The notes under the pieces are model-generated. The model had not been told where the DNA came from. It did no database searches and was given only the letters and a program-made list of their open reading frames with translations. Of a DNA stretch of 23,584 nt, positions 1-7,623 are shown one piece after another; positions within the stretch are counted from its first letter, which is position 1; the number at the start of each line of letters is the position of its first letter. This stretch comes from an uncultured Desulfovibrio sp. (GTDB lineage Bacteria > Desulfobacterota > Desulfovibrionia > Desulfovibrionales > Desulfovibrionaceae). Both the position numbers and the translations under genes were made by a program. The DNA lies in the NCBI GenBank assembly GCA_900546145.1, contig URBN01000031.1, forward strand, positions 1 through 23,584, read 5' to 3'.

Positions 1-49
1 GACAGGGGGGTCAATTATCGTTCGTTTTGGGGGTCACCGGAACTTTCGT

Positions 50-86
50 TTGACAGATCAGATGGAACCGTGTACAGAAAACTGTA
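50..86 (+). promoter_or_regulatory. Candidate gdhA promoter with overlapping inverted repeat
   Basis: TTGACA at 50-55 is a perfect sigma70 -35 box. Seventeen bases later a weak -10 (TACAGA, 73-78) is preceded directly by TG. The weak -10 lies inside the inverted repeat TACAG-AAAA-CTGTA (73-86), which could be an operator. The -10 match is only 3 of 6, so the promoter call is tentative. Confidence 0.35.
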
Positions 87-240
87 TGGAACAAATATGT
101 TTTCATCTTCTTGCCAATACCCGTATTTATAGGTAAGAAACCGGACTGAGTTCGGTCTGCCGCACCATGAACTCGTTCCCCCCCCATGAAGCCGGCGTTT
201 TGGGAAGCAGCATTCTGGCGTTTTGCACGTTGCGGACGCT

Positions 241-288
241 GATCTGCTGTGTCTGGCTGAACCTGGTGGGTTCAGAGGACGACAGATC
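241..288 (+). promoter_or_regulatory. Structured leader stem-loop upstream of gdhA
   Basis: CTGAACC (257-263) and GGTTCAG (269-275) form a perfect 7-bp stem with a 5-nt loop. Outer pairing GATCTG (241-246) with CAGATC (283-288) can extend it through an internal loop. An alternative outer pairing is CTGTGTC (247-253) with GACGACAG (278-285), with one bulge. No run of T follows, so it is not an intrinsic terminator. It sits 30 bases upstream of the gdhA ribosome binding site and may affect mRNA stability or translation; this role is inferred. Confidence 0.45.
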
Positions 289-333
289 TGCATTCTGTAA
301 CTTTTCAACCTAGATCCAGGAGGCATTCCCCCC

Positions 334-1686
334 ATGTCGTACGCCGATCGCATCATCGAAGAACTCCAGCATCGTTACGGCTATCAGCCTGAATTCATTC
401 AGGCGGTCACTGAAGTTCTTGGCACTCTCCGCCCTGTTCTCAAAGCGAATCCCCAGTACAAGAAAAATCGTATCCTCGAAAGAAACACCGAGCCCGAACG
501 CACTGTCATGTTCCGCGTGACCTGGCAGAACGACAAGGGTGAGATCGAGGTCAACCGCGGCTACCGCGTTCAGTTCAACTCCGCCCTCGGACCGTATAAG
601 GGCGGTCTCCGCTTCCACCCCACCGTGAATCTGGGCGTGCTGAAATTCCTCGGCTTTGAACAGATTTTCAAAAACGCTCTTTCCGGTCTGTCCATCGGTG
701 GCGGCAAGGGTGGCAGTGATTTCGATCCCCATGGCAAAAGCGATGCGGAAATCATGCGTTTCTGCCAGGCTTTCATGACCCGTCTTTACGATCAGATTGG
801 CCCCACTGTCGACGTACCCGCCGGCGATATCGGCGTGGGCGGCCGTGAAATCGGTTACCTGTTCGGTGCCTATAAGCAGCTTACTCACAGATACGAGGGC
901 ATCCTCACCGGCAAGAACCTTCTCTTCGGCGGTTCTCTCGCCAGGACTGAAGCCACCGGCTACGGCTGCGTGTACTTCGCCATGAATATGCTCAAGGACA
1001 GGAATCTCAGCCTCGAAGGCAGGGAATGCTGTGTTTCCGGCGCCGGCAACGTGGCCCAGTATTGCTGCGAGAAGCTCTATCAAATCGGCGCGAAGCCCGT
1101 GACCGTTTCCGATTCCCGCGGTATGGTTTACGATAAGGACGGTATTGACGTTGAGCTTCTGAAGCAGGTCAAACAGGTCGAACACGCTTCCCTGACCCGC
1201 TACGCGGAACAGCGCAAATCCGCCAAGTACGTTGCCGTGGCTGATTACAAGGAAGGACGTCACGCCGTGTGGGATGTCCCCTGCTTCGCCGCTTTCCCCT
1301 GCGCCACGCAGAACGAGCTCAATGAAGCCGATGCCAAGGCCCTCATCGCCAATGGCTGCAAGTGCGTGTGCGAAGGCGCCAACATGCCTTCCACCCTTGA
1401 AGCCATCAGGCTGTATCAGAAGAATGGTGTCTTCTACGGTCCCGCCAAGGCAGCCAATGCCGGCGGCGTTTCTGTCAGCCAGCTCGAAATGGCCCAGAAC
1501 GCCGGTATGGTGCACTGGACCTTCGAGGAAGTCGATGGCAGGCTGAAGGGTATTATGAAGAATATCTACACCCGGGCTTCCGAGACCGCCAAGGAATATG
1601 GTGAGCCGGACAACCTGCTTATGGGCGCCAACGTCTCCGCCTTCCGCGAGGTCGCTGATGCCATGATCGCCCAGGGCGACTATTAA
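334..1686 (+). CDS. gdhA: NADP-type glutamate dehydrogenase
   Basis: A 450-residue glutamate dehydrogenase, the usual length of the hexameric bacterial NADP(H) type. It interconverts 2-oxoglutarate plus ammonium and L-glutamate in the cytoplasm. The N-terminal substrate domain carries the family signature around residues 86-96 (GPYKGGLRFHP) and the catalytic lysine in GGGKGGSDFDP (K125), followed by PVDVPAGDIGVGGREIGY. The Rossmann domain has a GAGNVAQ dinucleotide-binding loop near residue 236. The ATG start is set by AGGAGG at 318-323, 10 bases upstream. The gene stands alone, with its own terminator at 1720-1755. The family assignment is secure; preference for NADPH over NADH is inferred from length and similarity to the anabolic class and cannot be proven from sequence. 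Confidence 0.96.
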   Translation: MSYADRIIEELQHRYGYQPEFIQAVTEVLGTLRPVLKANPQYKKNRILERNTEPERTVMFRVTWQNDKGEIEVNRGYRVQFNSALGPYKGGLRFHPTVNLGVLKFLGFEQIFKNALSGLSIGGGKGGSDFDPHGKSDAEIMRFCQAFMTRLYDQIGPTVDVPAGDIGVGGREIGYLFGAYKQLTHRYEGILTGKNLLFGGSLARTEATGYGCVYFAMNMLKDRNLSLEGRECCVSGAGNVAQYCCEKLYQIGAKPVTVSDSRGMVYDKDGIDVELLKQVKQVEHASLTRYAEQRKSAKYVAVADYKEGRHAVWDVPCFAAFPCATQNELNEADAKALIANGCKCVCEGANMPSTLEAIRLYQKNGVFYGPAKAANAGGVSVSQLEMAQNAGMVHWTFEEVDGRLKGIMKNIYTRASETAKEYGEPDNLLMGANVSAFREVADAMIAQGDY

Positions 1687-1719
1687 TCTTCTGGGCCCTT
1701 CCTTATATAAATAATGATG

Positions 1720-1755
1720 AAAGGGGGACTCCCGGCAGTGCCGGGGGCCCCCTTT
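1720..1755 (+). terminator. Rho-independent-like terminator of gdhA
   Basis: AAAGGGGG (1720-1727) pairs with CCCCCTTT (1748-1755), and CCCGGC (1731-1736) pairs with GCCGGG (1740-1745) around a 3-nt loop. The stem is long and GC-rich, but the T tract is only three bases, so termination may be partial. Confidence 0.75.
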
Positions 1756-1935
1756 GCGTTGTCAGGGGGTGCGGGAGCTGCCGGTGGAACAACAGAGGCG
1801 GTCTTGTCAATCAGGGGAGCATGACTTATTTGTAAGCGTGCCTATATGCGCGATTCTTTTTTCTTATTTCGTTTTCTGCACGCATCATTCCGGATGCAGT
1901 CCATCCCGGATCGCGCTACCCCGTAAGGAGAATTC

Positions 1936-4620
1936 ATGTCCCTTTTCAAGCTGATTTTTGGCAGCAAGAATGACAGGTACCTCAAGAAACTGAGGCCCAT
2001 TGTCCGTGAAATAAACGCCCTCGAACCTGAGGTGCAGAAACTCCGCGACGAGGATTTCCCCGTCCGCATGGCCGAGTACCGTGAAAAAGTGCAGAAGGAC
2101 GGCGTGAGCTTGGATGATATCCTGCCCAATGTTTTCGCCCTGGTGCGTGAAGCCGCGCGCAGGACGATGAATATGCGCCATTTTGATGTGCAGCTCATCG
2201 GCGGTATCGTCCTGCACCGCGGCCGCATCGCAGAGATGAAGACCGGCGAAGGCAAGACGCTCGTCGCCACGCTTCCCGTTGCCCTGAACGCCCTTTCGGG
2301 CAAAGGTGTCCATGTGGTCACAGTCAACGATTACCTCGCGAGCCGTGACGCCAAATGGATGGGGCAGGTTTACTCCTTCCTCGGGCTGACAACAGGTACC
2401 ATCGTTCATGACATGGATGATGAGCAGCGTAAGGCTGCCTATGCCTGTGATATCACCTATGGCACGAACAATGAGTTCGGCTTCGACTATCTGCGCGACA
2501 ACATGAAATTTTATCCCGAGCAGCTGGTGCAGCGCGGGCATAATTACGCCATCGTCGACGAAGTTGACTCTATTCTCATCGATGAGGCCCGCACCCCGCT
2601 TATCATCTCCGGCGCGAGCGATGAATCCACCGAACTGTATCAGGCCATGGACGACGTAGTCGCCCACCTCGATCCTGATGACTACACAGTGGACGAGAAG
2701 GCCAGAACGGCCATGCTGACGGAAAAGGGCGTCTCTCACTGCGAAGAGCTTACCCATCTGGACAACCTTTTCGATCCCAGAAACATGGTGGCCCAGCATC
2801 ACATTATGCAGTCCCTGAAGGCGCATTTCGTCTTCAAGCGGGACGTGGACTACATCGTGACGAACGACCAGGTGGTCATTGTGGATGAATTCACCGGCCG
2901 TCTTATGCCTGGCAGGCGCTATTCGGATGGTCTGCATCAGGCCCTGGAAGCCAAGGAGCACGTCACCATCCAGCCCGAGAACCAGACGCTTGCCTCCATC
3001 ACCTTCCAGAACTACTTCCGTATGTATGACAAACTTGCCGGCATGACCGGTACCGCTGATACGGAGGCTGTGGAATTTCACGAGATTTACAATCTCGAGG
3101 TCATGACCATCCCGACAAACAAGCCCATGATCAGGAAGGATTACCCTGACCTCATTTTCCAGACGCAGAAGGAAAAATTTGACGCCATCGTGCAGGCCAT
3201 CAGGGAACTTTACGAGAAGGGACAGCCCGTGCTTGTGGGCACCATTTCTATCGAAACTTCGGAAATGCTTTCGAAACGCCTCAAGGCCATAGGTATTCCG
3301 CACAGCGTTCTGAACGCCAAGCAGCACGCCAAGGAAGCTGAAATCGTGGCGCAGGCCGGTCAGAAAGGGCATGTGACCATCGCCACCAACATGGCTGGCC
3401 GCGGTACTGATATTATGCTTGGCGAGGGCGTCAAGGAACTTGGCGGCCTTCATATCCTGGGCACAGAGCGGCATGAATCCCGTCGTATTGACAACCAGCT
3501 GCGCGGCCGTGCCGGCCGTCAGGGTGACCCCGGATCATCCCGCTTCTATCTGTCTCTCGAAGACAACCTCATGCGCCTCTTCGGCTCTGACCGTATCAAG
3601 GGACTCATGGGCAGGCTTGGCCTGAAGGACGGCGAGGCCATTGAAAACAAAATGGTCTCCAAGGCCGTTGAAAATGCGCAGAAGAAGGTCGAAGCCCATC
3701 ACTTCGATATCCGCAAGACCCTTCTCGATTATGATAACGTCATGAACCAGCAGCGCGAGGTTATTTACACCCTGCGTCGTGAGCTCATGGAAACTACAGA
3801 CCTCAATCCCATTGTGGATGAGTTCCTTGGTGACGTCCTCAATGATATCTATGATCCCCTGGAAAAGGCCGAGGGTGAGGGATACGACGAGGCGCAGAAA
3901 CAGGCACGTGCCCGCATCACGGAAATTTTCAATATCAGCCGCGTTCTTCCCGACGACGCTCCTCTGCCTGATAAGGAAACCTGCCGTGGGCTCGTGAAGC
4001 AGATTTTCGCAGAACTCGAAAAAGAGTCCGGCGAAGTCTATAAGGATATCCTGCGGTATTTCCTCCTTGAGGAAGTCGACAGGGCCTGGAAGGAACATCT
4101 GCGTAATATGGACGCCCTGCGTGATGGCATCGGACTGCGTGGTTACGGCCAGCGCGATCCCAAGCTCGAATACAAGCGCGAAGGCTTCCAGATGTTCGAA
4201 GTGCTCCTGATGATAATCAGGGAAAGCGTGTTCAAGGCCCTGACCAGAGTGCATGTGCAGCCCCAGCCCGATCAGGCCGGCGGCGATGCCCAGTCAGAAA
4301 ATGGAGAACCCCTGCAGCTCACCGAGGAAATGAACAGCGAACCCTCCCGTGCCGCGGCTGAAGCGGCCATGGCTGCCGAGGCTGCGCAGAAGGAAGCGAG
4401 AGAGGAACAGCAGGAGCATGTCCGCAGTGCGGAAGAGATGCCAGAGGGGTTCCGTCACAAGGATGTGACTCAGGATCTCCGGTATTCCGGAACCGAAGAA
4501 GACCAGGATCTTTTCAAGAAAAAGGAGCCCTACCGCGCGAAGAAAAAGCCCGGTCGCAATGATCCCTGCCCCTGCGGCAGCGGAAAGAAATACAAAAACT
4601 GCTGCGGACGCTTTAAATAA
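1936..4620 (+). CDS. secA: Preprotein translocase ATPase SecA
   Basis: An 894-residue SecA, close to the usual 830-910. It is the cytoplasmic motor that pushes unfolded preproteins through SecYEG using ATP. Visible motifs: Walker A MKTGEGKT at 101-108; DEVD Walker B at 208-211 followed by SILIDEARTPLIISG; the preprotein-binding and second motor domains, with the late helicase motif NMAGRGTDI; and an acidic, alanine/glutamate-rich linker after about residue 775. The C terminus has an intact zinc-binding tail, CPCGSGKKYKNCC (CxC-x8-CC), the site that binds SecB or phospholipid in characterised SecA. The ATG start has TAAGGAG (1924-1930) five bases upstream. A strong terminator follows. Nothing is missing; this is the housekeeping SecA rather than an accessory SecA2. 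Confidence 0.98.
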   Translation: MSLFKLIFGSKNDRYLKKLRPIVREINALEPEVQKLRDEDFPVRMAEYREKVQKDGVSLDDILPNVFALVREAARRTMNMRHFDVQLIGGIVLHRGRIAEMKTGEGKTLVATLPVALNALSGKGVHVVTVNDYLASRDAKWMGQVYSFLGLTTGTIVHDMDDEQRKAAYACDITYGTNNEFGFDYLRDNMKFYPEQLVQRGHNYAIVDEVDSILIDEARTPLIISGASDESTELYQAMDDVVAHLDPDDYTVDEKARTAMLTEKGVSHCEELTHLDNLFDPRNMVAQHHIMQSLKAHFVFKRDVDYIVTNDQVVIVDEFTGRLMPGRRYSDGLHQALEAKEHVTIQPENQTLASITFQNYFRMYDKLAGMTGTADTEAVEFHEIYNLEVMTIPTNKPMIRKDYPDLIFQTQKEKFDAIVQAIRELYEKGQPVLVGTISIETSEMLSKRLKAIGIPHSVLNAKQHAKEAEIVAQAGQKGHVTIATNMAGRGTDIMLGEGVKELGGLHILGTERHESRRIDNQLRGRAGRQGDPGSSRFYLSLEDNLMRLFGSDRIKGLMGRLGLKDGEAIENKMVSKAVENAQKKVEAHHFDIRKTLLDYDNVMNQQREVIYTLRRELMETTDLNPIVDEFLGDVLNDIYDPLEKAEGEGYDEAQKQARARITEIFNISRVLPDDAPLPDKETCRGLVKQIFAELEKESGEVYKDILRYFLLEEVDRAWKEHLRNMDALRDGIGLRGYGQRDPKLEYKREGFQMFEVLLMIIRESVFKALTRVHVQPQPDQAGGDAQSENGEPLQLTEEMNSEPSRAAAEAAMAAEAAQKEAREEQQEHVRSAEEMPEGFRHKDVTQDLRYSGTEEDQDLFKKKEPYRAKKKPGRNDPCPCGSGKKYKNCCGRFK

Positions 4621-4637
4621 ACCCGGCAGGAAAAAAT

Positions 4638-4682
4638 AAAAATGAAGCCCCGGCTGAGTCTTTCGGCCGGGGCTTCATTTTT
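4638..4682. terminator. Strong bidirectional terminator between secA and the PHP gene
   Basis: A perfect 17-bp inverted repeat pairs 4638-4654 with 4666-4682 around an 11-nt loop. The core is GAAGCCCCGGC, flanked by A-rich sequence on the left and T-rich sequence on the right. It can therefore stop secA transcription (+) and transcription of the convergent PHP gene (-). Confidence 0.92.
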
Positions 4683-4806
4683 ATTTCATGATCAGAAGAT
4701 TTTTTCTTCGTGAACAGCGGGGGGCGAACACAAACGAAGCCGTTTTTTTCGAGCTTCCAGCCTGAATACCGTCTGCCGCCGGTGGGAGCTGGTTTGTTTC
4801 AGAGGA

Positions 4807-5673
4807 TTAACAGGGCAGTCTGTGCTCCGTGCGCCATTTTTTCAGAAGAAGGTAGGCGTCTTCAGTGACAAAGAGGCTGCCGTAGCCCGTGCCCAGGGAA
4901 ATGCGGGGCTTGTTGTGTCCGTGGTAGTCGCTTCCGCCTGAGACGCAGAGGTGATTGTGCCGGGCAAGGGAGAGCAGGAAGCGGGTGTCGTTGTCTGTCT
5001 GCTCGCTGTGCCAGGCTTCCAGTCCGCAAAGGCCGAAGGGGATGAGTCTGCGTACAAAGTCATCGATCCAGCCCGGAGGGTAGCTGCGCAGCAGGGGATG
5101 GGCGATCACAACGGAACATCCGATATGCGACATGATCGAGACGGCCTTCTCCGGCTCCATCACATCTTTCGGAAGGTAGGCGGAGCCTGTCTGCCCCAGA
5201 TACTTGTCGAAGGCTTCCTTCATGCTCCGGACGTAGCCCTTTGTTATGAGGGCCATGGCTATATGGGGGCGGCCGACGCTTTCGCCGCCGGCTTCCTTCA
5301 TGACGTCATCCATGCTCAGCGGACATCCGAGCCTGCAGAGTTTTTCAACGATGCGCGCGTTGCGTTCTCCGCGTTTTGCACGCATTTCGGCAAGTGCATT
5401 CTCAAGTGGTTCGGCATCCCGTGGAACCCAGAGACCGAGAATATGCATTTCTCCGTGATCCGAGCCGGTTGAAACTTCCACGCCGCGTACGAACTCCATA
5501 TCCGGATATTTTTGCGCTTCCTTTTCTGCTTCGGGAAGGCCTGAAAGCGTATCGTGATCAGTGATGGCTACCGCTGCAAGCCCGGCGGCATGAGCCTTGG
5601 CAACAAGTTCTGCCGGAGTGTCCGTTCCATCGGACGCGTTGGAGTGCGTGTGCAGATCAACTCTTCTGAGCAT
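4807..5673 (-). CDS. PHP-domain metal-dependent phosphoesterase (RNase AM/TrpH-like)
   Basis: A 288-residue cytoplasmic protein of the PHP (polymerase and histidinol phosphatase) superfamily. Metal-binding motifs are clear: HTHSNASDG (H8, H10, D15), TDHDT (H40), GVEVS (E66), a following histidine at 77, AHPLL near residue 192, and the C-terminal GGSDYHG. Length and motif order match the YciV/TrpH group, whose members act as 3',5'-nucleoside bisphosphate phosphatase or as a 5'-3' exonuclease trimming short RNA ends. The exact substrate here is inferred. The start is supported by GGAGG (minus strand, 5681-5685) seven bases upstream. It is transcribed alone, converging on secA; a candidate promoter lies at 5797-5826. 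Confidence 0.9.
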   Translation of the reverse strand: MLRRVDLHTHSNASDGTDTPAELVAKAHAAGLAAVAITDHDTLSGLPEAEKEAQKYPDMEFVRGVEVSTGSDHGEMHILGLWVPRDAEPLENALAEMRAKRGERNARIVEKLCRLGCPLSMDDVMKEAGGESVGRPHIAMALITKGYVRSMKEAFDKYLGQTGSAYLPKDVMEPEKAVSIMSHIGCSVVIAHPLLRSYPPGWIDDFVRRLIPFGLCGLEAWHSEQTDNDTRFLLSLARHNHLCVSGGSDYHGHNKPRISLGTGYGSLFVTEDAYLLLKKWRTEHRLPC

Positions 5674-5796
5674 GAGAGAACCTCCACCCCCGTTAGATAC
5701 AGATTATGACGGAAAAATCAACCGAGAGGCATGGTGTGCATCTATAAAATTAAAGCTTTACTTGAGTTTTTGTGATGTAGGAAGCGTCTTCCGGGC

Positions 5797-5826
5797 TGTA
5801 TAGCAGCGTTGCAGGACAGGAGGCAA
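5797..5826 (-). promoter_or_regulatory. Candidate promoter of the PHP gene
   Basis: Read on the minus strand: -35 TTGCCT (5826-5821), an 18-base spacer, then TATACA (5802-5797) preceded by TGC, which makes an extended -10. It would give a leader of about 115 nt in front of the PHP start. It is assigned from sequence match only. Confidence 0.4.
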
Positions 5827-5863
5827 TCTGTTCTCTCTGATGCTGATACTTCCCGCGGCCTCA

Positions 5864-5920
5864 GGGGCGTAGTGATGGTAATGCAACCGACTTGCTCACT
5901 ACGTGGTGCAGTTCCGCCCC
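5864..5920. repeat. Nested inverted-repeat element, possible structured RNA
   Basis: The 57-base segment is bounded by GGGGCG (5864-5869) and CGCCCC (5915-5920). Inside, CGTAGTGA (5868-5875) is the perfect complement of TCACTACG (5895-5902), and GCAA/TTGC can close the apical loop. The two stems share two bases, so they compete or are joined by a bulge. The 5' half resembles a tRNA D-arm region, but there is no GTTCRA T-loop or clear anticodon arm, so I do not call a tRNA. Confidence 0.45.
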
Positions 5921-5985
5921 CTCCTGCATGCGTCAGTCTTCTCCTTTCCGATGGCGGCAGTTACGAATTTTCTTTCACCAGCGTG

Positions 5986-6096
5986 TAAATTTTATAAAAA
6001 ATGTATAATTCCGGAAGGATACACTCAAAAAATTGCTAAAATAAAAAATATATATATTAAGATATAAATATATTTTTATAAATTTATATAAATAGA
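5986..6096. other. Extremely AT-rich block
   Basis: Of the 50 bases 6041-6090, only one is G or C, in a window that is otherwise clearly GC-rich. The block is made of A/T tracts with no coding potential. On the minus strand it lies upstream of the structured element and the PHP promoter, so it could act as an UP-element, a curved-DNA or nucleoid-protein site, or a remnant of foreign DNA. Confidence 0.6.
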
Positions 6097-6138
6097 GTTG
6101 CGCGATACTCTTTTCCGCTTCTGCGGGGAAAAGAGCGC

Positions 6139-6169
6139 AAAAAAAAACCCGCTTCCTGTGGGGAGCGGG
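6139..6169 (-). terminator. Intrinsic terminator of the amino acid ABC transporter operon
   Basis: On the minus strand CCCGCT and AGCGGG (6169-6164 and 6153-6148) form a GC stem with two further inner G-C pairs, followed at once by nine T (6147-6139). It lies 26 bases after the last operon gene. A second stem-loop (6108-6116/6127-6135, with inner CCGC/GCGG) lies just beyond it without a T tract. Confidence 0.9.
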
Positions 6170-6194
6170 GTGAATGACTCTCTGCCATGTCTTG

Positions 6195-6863
6195 CTACCT
6201 GGTTCCGAAACCAGGGATGCGGTAATGCTTTTCGAGCCAGTGCAGGAAGAAAGAAACGATGGTCACCATGGCAAGGTAATAAGCTCCGACAACGAGGAAG
6301 ACCTCTGTGAAGCGGAAAGTATCGGAGGCCACGACTTTACCTTCACCCATGAGTTCCATGCAGGTCACGAGGTAGGCGAGGGAGGTGTATTTGACCAGAT
6401 AAACGATTTCGTTGCCACAGCCGGGCAGAGCCCTGCGGGCGGCCTGAGGTGCGATGATCCAGATTATAGTCTGCAGGGTACTGAAGCCGAGAGCCTGGGC
6501 GGCCTTAAACTGTCCCTGTTTGATGGAGAGAAGCGCGCCGCGCACGTATTCGGAATGATAGGCCGCAGAGCAGAGGATGAAGCTCAGGAGAGCTGCACCG
6601 AACGGTTCGAAATAGATACCGATCTTTGGCAGTGCGTAATAGATCATCATCAGCTGCACAGCCAGAGGAACGCCGCGGATGAGAGCAGTGTAGGCGTTGC
6701 CGAGCCTGCGCATCCAGGGACTGCCGAAGGAGCGGAGGCATCCGAGAGCGAGACCTCCGAGGAATCCCAGGATGGAAGCGGGAACGATGAGTTCAATGGA
6801 TACCACCAGTCCCCTGTTAAGCGCGGGAAGCAGCTCACCGAACATGAAGTCGGGATCAAACAT
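6195..6863 (-). CDS. Amino acid ABC transporter permease (second permease)
   Basis: A 222-residue inner membrane permease of the polar amino acid (HisM/GlnP) family. Several hydrophobic helices are visible (SIELIVPASILGFLGGLALG, FGAALLSFILCSAAY, the C-terminal FLVVGAYYLAMVTIVSFFLHWLE). The EAA-type loop that contacts the ATPase reads GALLSIKQGQFKAAQALGFS...IAPQAARRALPG. The reading frame extends upstream, but the ATG at 6863 (MFDPDFMFGELLP) gives the normal family length. It overlaps the stop of the ATPase gene by 8 bases, implying translational coupling. It is the last gene of the operon. The substrate is not predictable beyond a polar amino acid. Confidence 0.92.
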   Translation of the reverse strand: MFDPDFMFGELLPALNRGLVVSIELIVPASILGFLGGLALGCLRSFGSPWMRRLGNAYTALIRGVPLAVQLMMIYYALPKIGIYFEPFGAALLSFILCSAAYHSEYVRGALLSIKQGQFKAAQALGFSTLQTIIWIIAPQAARRALPGCGNEIVYLVKYTSLAYLVTCMELMGEGKVVASDTFRFTEVFLVVGAYYLAMVTIVSFFLHWLEKHYRIPGFGTR

Positions 6864-7623
6864 GGGAACCGTTCTCCATATCGCTGAGTCTGGAGCAGAA
6901 ATCACGGGTGCGGGTGTGCGCGTTCTCCGCGAGAAGTTCCTCGGGCCTGCCGTGCTCAATGATGACACCGCGTTCCATGAAAAGAATCTCGTCAGCCGTA
7001 GCGCGGGCAAAGTCCATCTGATGAGTAGCCATAATCATGGTCATGCCGTCGCTGGCCAGTTCTCTGATGACGGAGAGAACCTCTCCCACGAGCTCAGGAT
7101 CGAGTGCGCTGGTGGGCTCGTCAAGAAGGATGACTTTCGGATCCATGGCCAGAGCCCTGGCTATGGCCACGCGCTGTTTCTGTCCGCCGGACAGCTGGGC
7201 CGGATAAAGCTGGTATTTGTTTGCCAGTCCGACGCGGGTGAGTTCTTCCATTCCGCGCTCCCTGGCCGCCTTTTTGTCCATTCCCTTCACCTTGCGGAGG
7301 GCTATGGTCACGTTGTCGATGGCTGAAAGGTGGTCAAATAGATTGAAATCCTGGAAAATCATGCCCACCTGAGCTCGGTAGGCGCAGAGAGCCTGCTTGG
7401 AGGAGGTGTCCAGTTTCTTTCCTTCCAGCAGGATTTCACCGGAATCAGGCATTATCAGACAGTTGATGCACTGCAGAAGCGTGCTTTTGCCGGCGCCGGA
7501 AGGGCCGATGAGCACTTTCATTTCGCCTCTGGCGACGGTGGTGCTGCAGTCGGTGAGGATGTCCCTGCCTCCGAGTTTTTTTGAAATGTGCCGTATTTCC
7601 AGAACAATATCACTACCGGTCAT
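6856..7623 (-). CDS. Amino acid ABC transporter ATP-binding protein
   Basis: A 255-residue ATPase subunit of the GlnQ/HisP family that powers uptake by the two flanking permeases. It has Walker A GPSGAGKST (40-48), Q-loop FQDFNLF (about 90-96), signature LSGGQKQR (144-151), Walker B VILLDEP (164-170) with D-loop SALDPE, and the H-loop in ATHQMDFA. The ATG at 7623 is chosen because it overlaps the upstream permease stop by four bases (ATGA) and gives the family length; a longer frame reaching upstream lies inside the permease gene and is not used. It lies between two permease genes. Confidence 0.95.
   Translation of the reverse strand: MTGSDIVLEIRHISKKLGGRDILTDCSTTVARGEMKVLIGPSGAGKSTLLQCINCLIMPDSGEILLEGKKLDTSSKQALCAYRAQVGMIFQDFNLFDHLSAIDNVTIALRKVKGMDKKAARERGMEELTRVGLANKYQLYPAQLSGGQKQRVAIARALAMDPKVILLDEPTSALDPELVGEVLSVIRELASDGMTMIMATHQMDFARATADEILFMERGVIIEHGRPEELLAENAHTRTRDFCSRLSDMENGSHV

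Larger units (their letters stand above)
1..333 (+). other. Upstream/leader region of gdhA
   Basis: There is no convincing protein gene here. Visible structure: a perfect TTGACA at 50-55; a short inverted repeat TACAG-4 nt-CTGTA at 73-86; a 9-base direct repeat GGCGTTTTG at 194-202 and 217-225 (23 bases apart); GCATTCTG repeated at 210-217 and 290-297; and a strong stem-loop at 257-275. The gdhA ribosome binding site AGGAGG lies at 318-323. If the TTGACA box is the real -35, the gdhA mRNA carries a leader of about 250 nt, long enough for post-initiation control. I do not recognise a known riboswitch class. Confidence 0.5.
5674..6147. other. Gene-free region with structured element and AT-rich block
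   Basis: About 470 bases lie between the PHP gene start and the end of the amino acid transporter operon, and I find no credible protein gene. It holds a candidate promoter for the PHP gene (5797-5826, minus), a foldable element at 5864-5920, an extremely AT-rich block at about 5986-6096, and a stem-loop (6108-6116 pairing with 6127-6135) beside the transporter terminator. A small RNA gene or a long regulated leader are both possible; neither is proven. Confidence 0.6.

Noticed and set aside
310..1515. A 401-codon open frame antisense to gdhA
   Set aside because: It lies wholly opposite a well-conserved gene, has no recognisable domains, and is explained by codon bias in a GC-rich gene.
1885..3474. 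A 529-codon open frame antisense to secA
   Set aside because: It is a shadow of secA codon usage with no family features or ribosome binding site.
5864..5937. A possible tRNA or degenerate tRNA gene
   Set aside because: The GGGGCG/CGCCCC ends and a D-arm-like stretch are suggestive, but there is no T-loop GTTCRA, no 5-7-5 anticodon arm, and the length is only 57 bases.
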